Shown here piece after piece: positions 36,744-47,000 of a stretch of 64,000 nucleotides of DNA; position 1 is the first letter of the stretch, and the number at the start of each line of letters is the position of its first letter. A program made the position numbers and the translations under genes. The notes beneath the pieces were generated by a model, which did no database searches, had not been told where the DNA came from, and worked only from the letters and a program-made list of their open reading frames with translations. Origin of the DNA: Sphingopyxis yananensis (GTDB lineage: Bacteria; Pseudomonadota; Alphaproteobacteria; Sphingomonadales; Sphingomonadaceae). The DNA lies in NCBI RefSeq assembly GCF_020687785.1, contig NZ_JAJEWI010000010.1:186001-250000 (forward strand), given 5' to 3'.

Positions 36744-37112
36744 ATGGCTGATCTCGCAAAGATCGTTGAAGAACTGTCGACCCTGACCGTATTGGAAGCT
36801 GCTGAACTGTCGAAGATGCTGGAAGAGCATTGGGGCGTTTCGGCTGCTGCTGCTGTTGCAGTTGCTGCTCCTGCTGCTGCTGGTGCAGCGGTTGAAGAAA
36901 AGGACGAATTCGACGTGATCCTGACCGGCGACGGCGGCAACAAGATCAACGTGATTAAGGAAGTTCGTGCGATCACCGGTCTGGGCCTGGGCGAAGCCAA
37001 GGCTCTGGTCGAAGGCGCTCCGAAGCCCATCAAGGAAGGCGCTTCGAAGGCTGAAGCTGAAGAGCTGAAGAAGAAGCTGGAAGCAGCTGGCGCGACCGTA
37101 GAACTGAAGTAA
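36744..37112 (+). CDS. rplL: 50S ribosomal protein L7/L12
   Basis: Stalk protein recruiting translation factors. The 122 residues show the dimerisation domain ([25 protein letters not shown]), an Ala-rich hinge ([16 protein letters not shown], about 34-50) and the globular C-terminal domain with [20 protein letters not shown] and [11 protein letters not shown]. Start follows GGAG. rpoB, normally next, is about 2.75 kb away: a terminator, a minus-strand carotenoid oxygenase gene and a TetR gene intervene. Confidence 0.98.
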   Translation: MADLAKIVEELSTLTVLEAAELSKMLEEHWGVSAAAAVAVAAPAAAGAAVEEKDEFDVILTGDGGNKINVIKEVRAITGLGLGEAKALVEGAPKPIKEGASKAEAEELKKKLEAAGATVELK

Positions 37113-37159
37113 TTCAGTTTTCGGACATCAGCGGCAATGCTGATGAGCCTGAGATAGAA

Positions 37160-37189
37160 GGGTGGTTCCCATGGGGAGCCGCCCTTTTT
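37160..37189 (+). terminator. Intrinsic terminator after rplL
   Basis: GGGTGGTTCCC (37160-37170) pairs with GGGAGCCGCCC (37174-37184), with two G-T wobbles and a three-base loop, followed by TTTTTC. It would end the rplJL transcript, leaving rpoBC to another promoter. Confidence 0.85.
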
Positions 37190-37230
37190 CTATGAGGTTG
37201 CGAAAGCCGACCCTAGGGCCAGTTTTAGGA

Positions 37231-38721
37231 TTATGCGGCGTTGGGCACCCAATTGCCGTGAAAGCCGGGCGGAATTTGGTGGGGCAGGTGGATGACCGCC
37301 TGTGGTGGGCCCAAAAAGTCATCGGCGTTTAAGATATGCAATTCCGTATGACCTTGACCCGCATCTGGCGCGGTGCAGATGACCAACCCAATCAGCCAAC
37401 CATCATCTTCGGCGCTGCTTGGCTCGGGGGTGCTTGGCTCGGTGCTGCTGGCGTTGCGCGGGGTGAAGACAAATTCCCCTGGGTGATGATTGGGACCAAA
37501 ATCCCGAACTTGTGTTTGCGCCCTTAGCAAATCATGTTTGAATAAAGCTGTTCCGGCCAAGTCTAATTCTTTGGTCGGACCATTTTCGACGGCGACGCTA
37601 TAGATATAGCGATAGGGGCGGGTGGTAAGGCGTTCATTGTAACGGGGAAATTCTTGTGATTGCGGGTTGAGGATTTCGCGCTTTGTTTCTTTATGGACGG
37701 GATCGATTGTCCAGCGTTCCAGTGCCGAAGCCTTGCTGTCGGGGCCGCGCATGGACTGAGCGAACATGGTGTCATGGGCCACCACATCCACCACGATATG
37801 GCCTTCGGGCGTTTCAAAGGCGTTGGCGGGGTGGAAAACATAGCAAGGGTCAACCGGAACCCATAGGATGTCATCGCCGGAACCGGTGCGGGGTAACAAG
37901 CCAATGCGCGCGGGGTGGTCAGGGTTCCAATGATAAGGAAAGGCATAACCCTTGATCAGCGCCTTCATCGAAAAAGTGACGGGCAGGTCGAAAACCAGCA
38001 CATAATTTTCCGTAATCGCGCAATCGTGAATGGATGGGCCGTGGCTGACGGTAATTGCTTCGTCGCGGATAACATGAGCTTGATCGTTCATGACGACGTG
38101 CCAAACTTTGTTCATTTCCTCGCCGCGATAGGTGATCGCGTGATATTCGCGGGTATAGGGGTCGAAATGGGGATGGGCCGTATAGCCGCCCGCCAATGTC
38201 CCGTCGAAATCATTGTGCGCGATGGTCGATAGGTCGTTGCTGAGTTCGGCGGGGCAGCCGCCTGCTTCGACCAAGGCGAATGTTCGACCCGCCATGCCGA
38301 CGACATTGGTATTTGGGGCATCGCTGCCGTCGCGGCGGGGGCCGGGCGGGAGCGGTTCGTTCAGAAATTCTGCGGCCTCTGCGCCGCGCACCCAGCGGTT
38401 GCGATACCAAAGGGCCTGACCATTTTCGATCGCGATGCCATGTATCATGCCGGGGCCAGTGAACCAATGATAGCTGGCGGGGTCGGGTGTGCCGATGGGG
38501 TTGGGGCCGTTGCGTAAGTAGCGGCCCGATAGGGCGGTCGGGATATGGCCTTCCACCCTTAGGTCCGCCAGTGTATATTCCTGTGTGAGCGGGGTGTGGA
38601 TGCCCGTCAGATAGGGGTGGGAATCTGTTGGAATGGGCAAGCGCTTGCGGTTGAAATCGGAAATTTTCCGCAGGCCAGCGGTCACGGTGCCGCGAATGAT
38701 GGTTTCTATCGTGCTAGCCAT
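37231..38721 (-). CDS. Carotenoid oxygenase family protein (apocarotenoid/stilbene cleaving)
   Basis: Fe(II)-dependent cleavage dioxygenase of the RPE65/CCD family, 496 residues. The four iron-ligand histidines are visible in their family contexts: TAHPHFD (183), SIHDCAIT (232), FHPANAFE (297) and GFHGNW (488). The opening LSGRYLRNGPNP and HWFTGPGMIHGI are conserved propeller elements. Substrate could be a carotenoid, apocarotenoid or lignostilbene and cannot be assigned. The ATG at 38721 follows a GGAGAAGGAGA ribosome-binding site on the minus strand; a longer form would start in the TetR regulatory gap. It lies antisense between rplL and rpoB and is divergent from a TetR gene that may regulate it. 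Confidence 0.93.
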   Translation of the reverse strand: MASTIETIIRGTVTAGLRKISDFNRKRLPIPTDSHPYLTGIHTPLTQEYTLADLRVEGHIPTALSGRYLRNGPNPIGTPDPASYHWFTGPGMIHGIAIENGQALWYRNRWVRGAEAAEFLNEPLPPGPRRDGSDAPNTNVVGMAGRTFALVEAGGCPAELSNDLSTIAHNDFDGTLAGGYTAHPHFDPYTREYHAITYRGEEMNKVWHVVMNDQAHVIRDEAITVSHGPSIHDCAITENYVLVFDLPVTFSMKALIKGYAFPYHWNPDHPARIGLLPRTGSGDDILWVPVDPCYVFHPANAFETPEGHIVVDVVAHDTMFAQSMRGPDSKASALERWTIDPVHKETKREILNPQSQEFPRYNERLTTRPYRYIYSVAVENGPTKELDLAGTALFKHDLLRAQTQVRDFGPNHHPGEFVFTPRNASSTEPSTPEPSSAEDDGWLIGLVICTAPDAGQGHTELHILNADDFLGPPQAVIHLPHQIPPGFHGNWVPNAA

Positions 38722-38832
38722 TTGAATATGTCTCCTTCTCCCAATGGATTGTCTGAGTGAACAGGCCGATTTGGATTCAGGTGCCGACAAATTTTTGATG
38801 CCGATAGGTTTTGCTTGCCTGTCAAATGAGCG

Positions 38833-38851
38833 ATGTTTACGGTGGTAACAT
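38833..38851. promoter_or_regulatory. Candidate TetR operator in the divergent gap
   Basis: The 19-base inverted repeat ATGTTTACGGTGGTAACAT (arms ATGTT/AACAT and TTAC/GTAA) lies between the carotenoid oxygenase start (38721) and the TetR coding region, overlapping the likely TetR start at 38850. Size and GTTTAC/GTAAC half sites match the form of TetR-family operators. Autoregulation and control of the oxygenase are inference. Confidence 0.55.
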
Positions 38852-39572
38852 GATGAATATGGATGATGATGTCAATGGCTCAATTTCGTCCTCGGACGGG
38901 CCGCCGCCTGTCGAATTTGTGGCGCTGAGTGAGCCCGATCTTCCGATCCCGTTGATGGGCGAGGAAACGATGGAAGATGTTATGGAATATGAGGAGCCTA
39001 TGCCCGCCAAGCGGGGTGGCTATCATCATGGGGATTTGCGTTCCGCTGTCATTGCGGCTGGTCTTGCGCGCTTGGCTGAGGGTCCGGATGCGGATTTGGG
39101 CCTGCGCGCCTTGGCGCGGGGTGTGGGTGTCAGTGCGGCGGCCCTCTATCGCCATTTTCCGGACAAGGAAGCGTTGCTCGATGCCTTAGCCGAAGAGGGG
39201 ATTCGCCGTTTGGGCGCGACGCAGGCACAGGCTTGGCTGAAGGCTGGGGGTGGGCGGGACGGGTTTCGCGCCATCGGCATCAGCTATGTGCGCTTTGCCC
39301 ATGACGAACCCGCTTTATTTCGCCTGAGCTTCACGCGCCGTATGCCGGTGCGACAGGAAAATGCTGGCGGGGATGGAAGCGAGGTTGCGTATAATCTGCT
39401 GCGGGCAGGGGTGACGGAGGCGGCGCCATGGGCGCTGAACCCCGACCGCGCGGCGCTTCATGCTTGGGCTTTGGTGCATGGATTGGCCATGTTGGTGCTG
39501 GACCAGCGGGTGGAGTGGGATGAGGCGATGGTTGATGACGTCGTGTCGCTGACCTTTGGCGGCATGGCTTGA
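38850..39572 (+). CDS. TetR/AcrR-family transcriptional regulator with acidic N-terminal extension
   Basis: One-domain repressor of 240 residues from this start. The DNA-binding part is clear: GGYHHGDLRSAVIAAGLARLAE, then GLRALARGVGVSAAALYRHFPDKEALLDALAEEG (helix-turn-helix, about residues 92-125). The C-terminal ligand domain is all-helical with SYVRFAHDEPALFRLSFTR. About fifty residues ahead of YHHGDLR are acidic and unconserved, with two Glu/Asp clusters. Typical family members start near that motif, so the ATG at 39000, with GAGGAG just upstream, is a serious alternative; an ATG at 38826 is also in frame. It is divergent from the carotenoid oxygenase and upstream of rpoB. Confidence 0.88.
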   Translation: MMNMDDDVNGSISSSDGPPPVEFVALSEPDLPIPLMGEETMEDVMEYEEPMPAKRGGYHHGDLRSAVIAAGLARLAEGPDADLGLRALARGVGVSAAALYRHFPDKEALLDALAEEGIRRLGATQAQAWLKAGGGRDGFRAIGISYVRFAHDEPALFRLSFTRRMPVRQENAGGDGSEVAYNLLRAGVTEAAPWALNPDRAALHAWALVHGLAMLVLDQRVEWDEAMVDDVVSLTFGGMA

Positions 39573-39665
39573 TGTGCTGATCGCTGGCTGGCGCTGCGCC
39601 CTTGGTCCAGACGGGGTGCGCGCTGTGGCGGGTGTTGGAATGTTGGAAAAAGACAGGGCGCTTGA

Positions 39666-39694
39666 TTGACTTGATGGGCGGTCTTTTCTATATG
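39666..39694 (+). promoter_or_regulatory. Predicted sigma-70 promoter for rpoBC
   Basis: TTGACT (39666-39671) and TATATG (39689-39694) with a 17-base spacer lie in the 296-base gap between the TetR gene and rpoB. Start would be near 39701, about 168 bases before rpoB. It is the clearest promoter in the gap and is needed because a terminator closes rplJL upstream. Confidence 0.65.
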
Positions 39695-39779
39695 GAAACC
39701 ATACTTTGATCATCGGGAAGCGGCCTGCATTTGCGCGGCGGGTCACTAGAATGGATGGTTAAGGCACTGAGATGCGTGG

Positions 39780-39819
39780 AAGCTGCGGCGAACCAGTGAT
39801 GGTTGCTTGCAGCTTTTTT
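39780..39819 (+). terminator. Terminator-like hairpin in the rpoB leader, candidate attenuator
   Basis: AAGCTGC (39780-39786) pairs with GCAGCTT (39809-39815), with an inner AACC/GGTT stem, and a run of T follows (39814-39819). It lies between the predicted rpoB promoter and the rpoB start codon, so it would act as an attenuator within the leader and not as the end of a gene. It might instead end the TetR message. Confidence 0.55.
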
Positions 39820-39868
39820 GCGTCTTTTCAGCGCCCTGCGTTTGAATTTTTACAGGCGAGATGAATAG

Positions 39869-42800
39869 ATGGCGACCAATGCGAATGCGGTGGGCAAGGC
39901 CCTCCAAGCGACCGCAAGCAAGCGAATCCGCAAGCTTTTCGGGAATATCCACGAAGCGGTGGAAATGCCGAACCTGATCGAGGTTCAGCGCGAATCCTAT
40001 GAACAATTTTTGCGCTCTGATCCGGCGACCGGCTATGTGTCGGGCCTGGAAAAGACGCTGCGTAGCGTTTTCCCGATCCGCGACTTTGCGGGTACCGCTG
40101 AGCTGGACTTTGTTCATTATGAACTGGAAGAGCCAAAGTTCGACGTAGAAGAATGTCGCCAGCGCGGTATTACTTATGCCGCGCCGATGAAGGTGACGCT
40201 GCGCCTGATCGTCTTTGAAGTCGATAGCGAAACCGATACCCGCTCCGTGCTCGATATTAAGGAGCAGGACGTTTACATGGGCGACATGCCGTTGATGACG
40301 GGGAATGGCACATTCTTCGTCAACGGCACCGAGCGCGTGATTGTGTCGCAGATGCACCGTTCGCCGGGTGTATTGTTCGACCATGACCGTGGCAAGACCC
40401 ACTCGTCTGGCAAATATTTGTTCGCTGCCCGCGTGATCCCTTATCGTGGTTCGTGGCTCGACTTTGAATTCGACGCCAAGGACATCGTCAACGTCCGTAT
40501 TGACCGCAAGCGCAAATTGCCGGTCACGACCTTGCTCTATGCTTTGGGTATGACGGGCGAAGAAATTCTCAACCACTTCTATGACCGTCTGGTGTTTGAA
40601 CGCGCCGCTGATGGTTGGAAGGTTCCGTTCGTTGTCGAAAATTGGCGCGGTGCAAAGCCAGCCTTTGACGTTGTTGACGCGAACACCGGCGAAGTTGTCT
40701 TCGCTACCGGTCACAAGATCAGCCCCCGTCTGGCCAATAAGGCCGCCAAAGATGGTCTGACCACCTTGCTGATCCCGACCGAGGAAATCTTTGGTCGCTA
40801 TTCGGCTTATGACCTGATCAACGAAAGCACGGGCGAGATTTATATCGAAGCCGGTGATGAAGTGACCGCCGAAAATCTGGAAAAGATTGACGCGGCTGGC
40901 ATCGACAAGCTGGTCTTGCTGGACATTGACCATAACAACACTGGTCCTTGGATCCGGAACACGTTGAAGGCGGATAAGGCCGAAGAACGCGATCAAGCGC
41001 TGTCGGATATTTACCGCGTGATGCGCCCTGGTGAGCCGCCGACGCGTGAAACCGCCGAAGCTTTGTTTGCAGGTCTGTTTTTTGACGCTGACCGTTATGA
41101 CCTGTCGGCTGTGGGCCGCGTCAAGCTGAACATGCGCTTGAGCTTGGACGCCGAAGATACGGTGACCACGCTGCGCAACGAAGATATCTTGGCTGTGGTC
41201 AAGGAATTGGTGAACCTGAAGGACGGCAAGGGCGAAATCGACGATATCGATAACCTTGGTAACCGTCGTGTGCGTTCGGTTGGCGAATTGCTGGAAAACC
41301 AGTATCGCGTCGGCCTGCTGCGTATGGAACGCGCTGTGAAAGAGCGTATGTCGTCGGTTGACGTGTCGACCGTGATGCCAAACGACCTGATCAACGCCAA
41401 GCCTGCCGTGGCGGCCGTGCGCGAATTCTTTGGTTCGTCGCAATTGTCGCAGTTCATGGACCAAACCAACCCATTGTCCGAAGTGACGCACAAGCGCCGC
41501 GTTTCGGCCTTGGGCCCAGGTGGTTTGACGCGTGAGCGCGCTGGCTTTGAAGTCCGCGACGTTCACCCAACCCATTATGGCCGTATCTGCCCAATTGAAA
41601 CGCCAGAAGGCCCGAACATTGGTCTGATCAACAGCTTGGCAACCTTTGCCCGCGTCAATAAATATGGCTTTATTGAAACGCCATATCGCCGCATCATTGA
41701 CGGCAAGGTCACGAATGAAGTCGTCTATCTGTCGGCCATGGAAGAGCAAAAGCACACGGTTGCTCAGGCCAACGCAGAACTAAACGCCGATGGCAGCTTT
41801 GCCGAAGACCTGATTTCGGCGCGTGAAGGCGGCGAATTCTTGATGGCACCGCGCGATCAAATTACGCTGATGGACGTTTCGCCCAAGCAGTTGGTGTCGG
41901 TCGCCGCATCGCTCATTCCTTTCTTGGAAAACGATGACGCCAACCGCGCACTGATGGGTTCCAACATGCAACGTCAGGCTGTGCCGTTGCTGCGTTCGGA
42001 AGCGCCAGTGGTTGGCACCGGCATGGAAGCCACGGTGGCACGCGACTCTGGCGCTGCTATTGCGGCGCGCCGTGGTGGTATTGTTGACCAAGTGGACGCC
42101 ACCCGTATCGTGATCCGTGCAACCGATTTGATCGAGCCGGGCAAGTCGGGTGTGGACATTTATCGTCTGCAAAAGTTCCAGCGTTCGAACCAAAATACCT
42201 GCATCAACCAGCGTCCGCTGGTGAAGGTGGGTGATGTGATCAATGAAGGCGATATCATCGCTGACGGTCCATCGACCGATTTGGGTGAACTGGCCTTGGG
42301 CAAGAACGTGCTGGTCGCGTTTATGCCTTGGAACGGTTACAACTATGAAGACTCCATCCTGATCAGCGAGCGCATCGTGAAGGACGACGTCTTCACCTCG
42401 ATCCACATCGAGGAATTTGAAGTCACCGCCCGCGATACGCGCTTGGGCCCTGAGGATATCACCCGCGATATCCCGAACGTTGGTGAAGAAGCCCTGCGCA
42501 ACCTCGACGAGGCTGGCATTGTTTACATCGGCGCAGAAGTCGGCCCTGGCGACATTTTGGCTGGTAAGATCACGCCAAAGGGCGAAAGCCCGATGACGCC
42601 AGAAGAAAAGCTGCTGCGCGCCATCTTTGGTGAAAAGGCTTCGGACGTACGCGATACCTCGCTGCGTTTGCCGCCGGGTGTTTCGGGTACCGTCGTGGAA
42701 GTTCGCGTCTTTAACCGTCATGGTATCGACAAGGACGAACGCGCTATCGCCATTGAACGCGAGGAAATCGAACGTCTGAAGCAAGACGCCGACGATGAAC

Positions 42801-44047
42801 GGACGATTTTGAACCGTGCAACCTTCTCGAGCTTGAAGGATCTGTTGGTTGGTCAAGAAACCAGCGCTGTTCCCAAGGGCCTGAAGAAGGGCGATGTGGT
42901 GACCGAGGATATGCTCGTGTCGCTGGAGCGTGCCGATTGGTGGAAATTGGCTGTGGTCGAAGACCGTGCGCAAGCCGCATTGGAAGCGATCAAGGCGCAA
43001 TATGACGAAGCCATCAAGCGCATTAACGACAAATATGAAGACCGCGTAGAAAAGCTGCAGCGCGGTGACGAATTGGCACCGGGCGTGCTGAAGATGGTCA
43101 AGGTGTTCGTGGCGGTGAAGCGCAAGCTGCAACCGGGCGATAAAATGGCTGGCCGTCACGGTAACAAGGGTGTGATTTCGCGCATTCTGCCCAACGAAGA
43201 CATGCCGTTCCTAGAAGATGGTACGCCGGTTGATATCGTGCTGAACCCCTTGGGTGTTCCGTCGCGTATGAACGTCGGCCAGATCTTGGAAACCCATTTG
43301 GGTTGGGCATCGCGCGGTCTGGGCCGTCAGGTCACACAGGCGCTGGAAGAATGGCGCGACGCCAATCCCGACGCCGTTGGGGGCGACATGCCAGAAGCCG
43401 TGAAGGCATCGCTGGAGCATGTCTATGGCGAAGAATATCTGGACGATATTCGCGGCCGTGACGCCGACAGCATCGTGGAATTGGCCGGCAATCTGAAGGT
43501 CGGCGTGCCATTTGCAACGCCGGTATTCGATGGCGCCAAGGAAGCCGATGTGTCGGCCATGCTGACGCGGGCTGGCCTCGACGACAGCGGCCAGTCGGAC
43601 CTGTATGACGGCCGCACGGGTGAGAAATTCGACCGCAAGGTGACAGTAGGCTATATTTATATGCTGAAACTGCATCACTTGGTGGACGACAAGATCCACG
43701 CCCGTTCCATCGGCCCATACAGCCTTGTGACCCAGCAGCCGCTGGGTGGTAAGGCGCAGTTCGGTGGCCAGCGCTTCGGGGAAATGGAAGTGTGGGCGCT
43801 GCAAGCCTATGGCGCTGCTTATACGCTGCAAGAAATGCTGACGGTGAAGTCCGATGACGTGATCGGTCGTACCAAGGTTTATGAAGCGATCGTCAAGGGT
43901 GACGACACCTTCGAAGCCGGTATCCCTGAAAGCTTCAACGTGCTCGTCAAGGAAATGCGCTCGCTGGGCCTCAATGTGGAATTGTCGTCCTATGCTGACG
44001 AAGATCCGGATGAAGGTCCGGACGCTCTTCCCGAAGCCGCCGAATAA
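39869..44047 (+). CDS. rpoB: RNA polymerase beta subunit
   Basis: Catalytic-core subunit of RNA polymerase, 1392 residues as in other alphaproteobacteria. Conserved blocks run in order: the N-terminal lobe with [11 protein letters not shown], the rifampicin pocket [22 protein letters not shown] and [20 protein letters not shown] (about 530-565), [26 protein letters not shown], and the C-terminal [12 protein letters not shown] and [20 protein letters not shown]. The pocket residues Ser, Gln, Asp, His and Arg are wild type, so no rifampicin-resistance change is seen. rpoC follows after a 10-pair hairpin. The gene has its own promoter and leader because it is separated from rplL. Confidence 0.99.
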   Translation: MATNANAVGKALQATASKRIRKLFGNIHEAVEMPNLIEVQRESYEQFLRSDPATGYVSGLEKTLRSVFPIRDFAGTAELDFVHYELEEPKFDVEECRQRGITYAAPMKVTLRLIVFEVDSETDTRSVLDIKEQDVYMGDMPLMTGNGTFFVNGTERVIVSQMHRSPGVLFDHDRGKTHSSGKYLFAARVIPYRGSWLDFEFDAKDIVNVRIDRKRKLPVTTLLYALGMTGEEILNHFYDRLVFERAADGWKVPFVVENWRGAKPAFDVVDANTGEVVFATGHKISPRLANKAAKDGLTTLLIPTEEIFGRYSAYDLINESTGEIYIEAGDEVTAENLEKIDAAGIDKLVLLDIDHNNTGPWIRNTLKADKAEERDQALSDIYRVMRPGEPPTRETAEALFAGLFFDADRYDLSAVGRVKLNMRLSLDAEDTVTTLRNEDILAVVKELVNLKDGKGEIDDIDNLGNRRVRSVGELLENQYRVGLLRMERAVKERMSSVDVSTVMPNDLINAKPAVAAVREFFGSSQLSQFMDQTNPLSEVTHKRRVSALGPGGLTRERAGFEVRDVHPTHYGRICPIETPEGPNIGLINSLATFARVNKYGFIETPYRRIIDGKVTNEVVYLSAMEEQKHTVAQANAELNADGSFAEDLISAREGGEFLMAPRDQITLMDVSPKQLVSVAASLIPFLENDDANRALMGSNMQRQAVPLLRSEAPVVGTGMEATVARDSGAAIAARRGGIVDQVDATRIVIRATDLIEPGKSGVDIYRLQKFQRSNQNTCINQRPLVKVGDVINEGDIIADGPSTDLGELALGKNVLVAFMPWNGYNYEDSILISERIVKDDVFTSIHIEEFEVTARDTRLGPEDITRDIPNVGEEALRNLDEAGIVYIGAEVGPGDILAGKITPKGESPMTPEEKLLRAIFGEKASDVRDTSLRLPPGVSGTVVEVRVFNRHGIDKDERAIAIEREEIERLKQDADDERTILNRATFSSLKDLLVGQETSAVPKGLKKGDVVTEDMLVSLERADWWKLAVVEDRAQAALEAIKAQYDEAIKRINDKYEDRVEKLQRGDELAPGVLKMVKVFVAVKRKLQPGDKMAGRHGNKGVISRILPNEDMPFLEDGTPVDIVLNPLGVPSRMNVGQILETHLGWASRGLGRQVTQALEEWRDANPDAVGGDMPEAVKASLEHVYGEEYLDDIRGRDADSIVELAGNLKVGVPFATPVFDGAKEADVSAMLTRAGLDDSGQSDLYDGRTGEKFDRKVTVGYIYMLKLHHLVDDKIHARSIGPYSLVTQQPLGGKAQFGGQRFGEMEVWALQAYGAAYTLQEMLTVKSDDVIGRTKVYEAIVKGDDTFEAGIPESFNVLVKEMRSLGLNVELSSYADEDPDEGPDALPEAAE

Positions 44048-44058
44048 AATTTGCCTCA

Positions 44059-44083
44059 CCCCTTCCGCTTTGCGCGGAAGGGG
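44059..44083 (+). repeat. Perfect 10-pair stem-loop between rpoB and rpoC
   Basis: CCCCTTCCGC (44059-44068) is complementary to GCGGAAGGGG (44074-44083) with a five-base loop TTTGC. There is no T-run, so it is not a terminator. It may be a dispersed repeat or a processing/stability site for the rpoBC message, just upstream of the rpoC ribosome-binding site. Confidence 0.6.
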
Positions 44084-44098
44084 AAGTGGAGCTTGAAT

Positions 44099-47000
44099 AT
44101 GAACCAGATTACCAACTTCATGAATCCGGCAGCGAAGCCCGAAACTTTTGACATGATCAAAATCGGCATCGCCAGCCCAGAGCGCATCCGCAGCTGGTCC
44201 TTCGGCGAGATTAAAAAGCCGGAAACCATCAATTATCGTACGTTCAAGCCCGAACGTGACGGCTTGTTCTGCGCCCGTATTTTCGGTCCGATCAAGGATT
44301 ATGAATGCTTGTGCGGTAAGTACAAGCGGATGAAATATAAGGGCATCGTTTGCGAAAAATGCGGTGTCGAAGTTACCGTCACCAAGGTTCGTCGCGAACG
44401 TATGGGCCATATCGAACTGGCCGCGCCAGTTGCGCACATCTGGTTCTTGAAGTCGCTGCCTTCGCGCATCGGCTTGCTGCTCGACATGCAGTTGAAGCAG
44501 CTGGAACGTGTGCTGTATTTCGAAGCCTATATCGTCTTGGAACCCGGCTTGACGCCGATGGAAAAGTTCCAGCTGCTGACCGAAGACGAACTGCTTGATG
44601 CGCAGGACGAATATGGCGAAGACGCCTTTTCGGCTGGCATCGGTGCAGAAGCTATTCGCGTGCTTCTGGAAAATCTGGATCTGGAACAAGAACGCGTCGA
44701 CCTGCTGGACGAGCTGGCTGTTACCAAATCGGAATTGAAGCCCAAGAAGATCATCAAGCGTTTGAAGGTCGTCGAAAGCTTTATCGAATCCGGCAACCGT
44801 CCGGAATGGATGATCCTGGAAGTTGTGCCGGTTATTCCGCCAGAACTGCGCCCGCTGGTGCCGCTGGATGGTGGCCGCTTTGCAACGTCGGATTTGAACG
44901 ACCTGTATCGCCGCGTGATCAACCGTAACAACCGTTTGAAGCGTTTGATGGAACTGCGCGCGCCGGACATCATCGTCCGCAACGAAAAGCGTATGTTGCA
45001 GGAAGCTGTGGACGCATTGTTCGATAACGGCCGCCGTGGCCGCACCATCACCGGTGCGAACAAGCGTCCATTGAAGTCGCTGTCCGACATGCTGAAGGGT
45101 AAACAGGGCCGCTTCCGTCAGAACTTGCTGGGTAAGCGCGTCGACTATTCGGGTCGTTCGGTTATCACCACCGGTCCGGAATTGAAGCTGCATCAGTGCG
45201 GCCTGCCCAAGAAGATGGCGCTCGAACTGTTCAAGCCGTTCATCTATGCACGCCTGGACGCCAAGGGTCTGTCGATGACCTTGAAGCAAGCCAAAAAATG
45301 GGTGGAAAAGGAACGTAAGGAAGTTTGGGATATCCTTGATGAGGTGATCCGCGAACATCCGGTGATGCTGAACCGCGCACCGACGCTTCACCGCTTGGGC
45401 ATTCAGGCGTTCGAACCTGTGCTGATCGAAGGTAAGGCTATTCAGCTTCACCCGCTGGTTTGCGCCGCGTTTAACGCCGACTTTGACGGTGACCAGATGG
45501 CCGTTCACGTTCCGCTGAGCTTGGAAGCTCAGTTGGAAGCACGCGTTCTGATGATGTCGACCAACAACATTCTGTCGCCAGCCAATGGTAAGCCAATCAT
45601 CGTTCCTTCGCAGGATATGGTGCTGGGTCTTTATTATCTGTCGCTGGAACGCGAAGGTGAGCCAGGCGAAGGCATGATGCTGGCCGATATGGCCGAAGTG
45701 CATCAGGCGCTTCACATCGGTGCCGTGACGCTCCACTCGAAGGTTTACAGCCGCGTGCCGCAAACCGACGAAGAGGGTAACAGCTATCTGAAGCGTTATG
45801 AAACGACCCCAGGCCGTATGTTGCTGGGCGAATGCCTGCCACACAGCCACAAGGTGCCGTTCGAAACCGTCAACCGCCTTCTGACCAAGAAGGACATCGG
45901 TGACGTGATCGACGAAGTTTATCGTCATACCGGCCAGAAAGAGACTGTGTTGTTTGCCGACGCCATCATGGCGCTGGGCTTCCGTCACGCGTTCCGCGCT
46001 GGCATTTCCTTCGGTAAGGATGACATGATCATCCCAGCCTCGAAGGAAGCTATGGTTGAAGAAACCCGCGCTTTGGTGAAGGATTTCGAGCAGCAATATC
46101 AGGACGGTCTGATCACGCAGCAAGAAAAATATAACAAAGCGATCGATGCTTGGTCGCAGTGCGGTGACAAAGTCGCCAACGCGATGATGGACGAAATTCG
46201 TGCCACGCCAAAGATGGAAGATGGCCGCCTCGCGCCCATTAACTCCATCTATATGATGGCGCATTCTGGTGCCCGTGGTTCGCAGGCTCAGATGAAACAG
46301 TTGGCGGGTATGCGCGGTCTGATGGCCAAGCCTTCGGGCGAGATCATCGAAACGCCGATCATCTCGAACTTCAAGGAAGGTCTGACCGTTCTTGAATATT
46401 TCAACTCCACCCACGGTGCGCGTAAGGGTCTGGCAGATACGGCGTTGAAGACGGCCAACTCGGGTTATTTGACCCGCCGTCTGGTGGACGTCAGCCAAGA
46501 TTGCGTTGTGATCGAAGAAGATTGCGGCACAACGCGCGGCATGGAAATGCGCGCCATCATCCAAGGCGGTTCGACCATTGCTTCGCTCGGTGAGCGTATC
46601 TTGGGTCGTACCACGTTGGAAGATGTGGCGGACAAGGATGGCAACATCATTGCACCGCTCGGCACCTTGCTGGACGAACCCATGGTCGCCCGCATCGAAG
46701 AAGCCGAAGTGCAGTCGGTCAAGATCCGTTCGCCGCTGGTTTGCGAAGCGACCTTGGGCGTTTGCGGCAAATGCTATGGCCGTGACTTGGCCCGTGGTAC
46801 GCCCGTGAACATCGGTGAAGCTGTCGGCGTTATCGCGGCTCAGTCCATCGGTGAACCGGGCACGCAGTTGACCATGCGTACCTTCCACATTGGTGGTGCG
46901 GCGCAGGTGAACGAACAGTCGAATGCAGAGGCGATCTCGGACGGTACGATCCAATATCGTGACATGGAAACCATCGTAGACCAACGCGGTCGCCGTCTGG

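Noticed and set aside
39746..41755. Long antisense frame over the start of rpoB
   Set aside because: Shadow of rpoB; no domain and it would cross the rpoB promoter leader.
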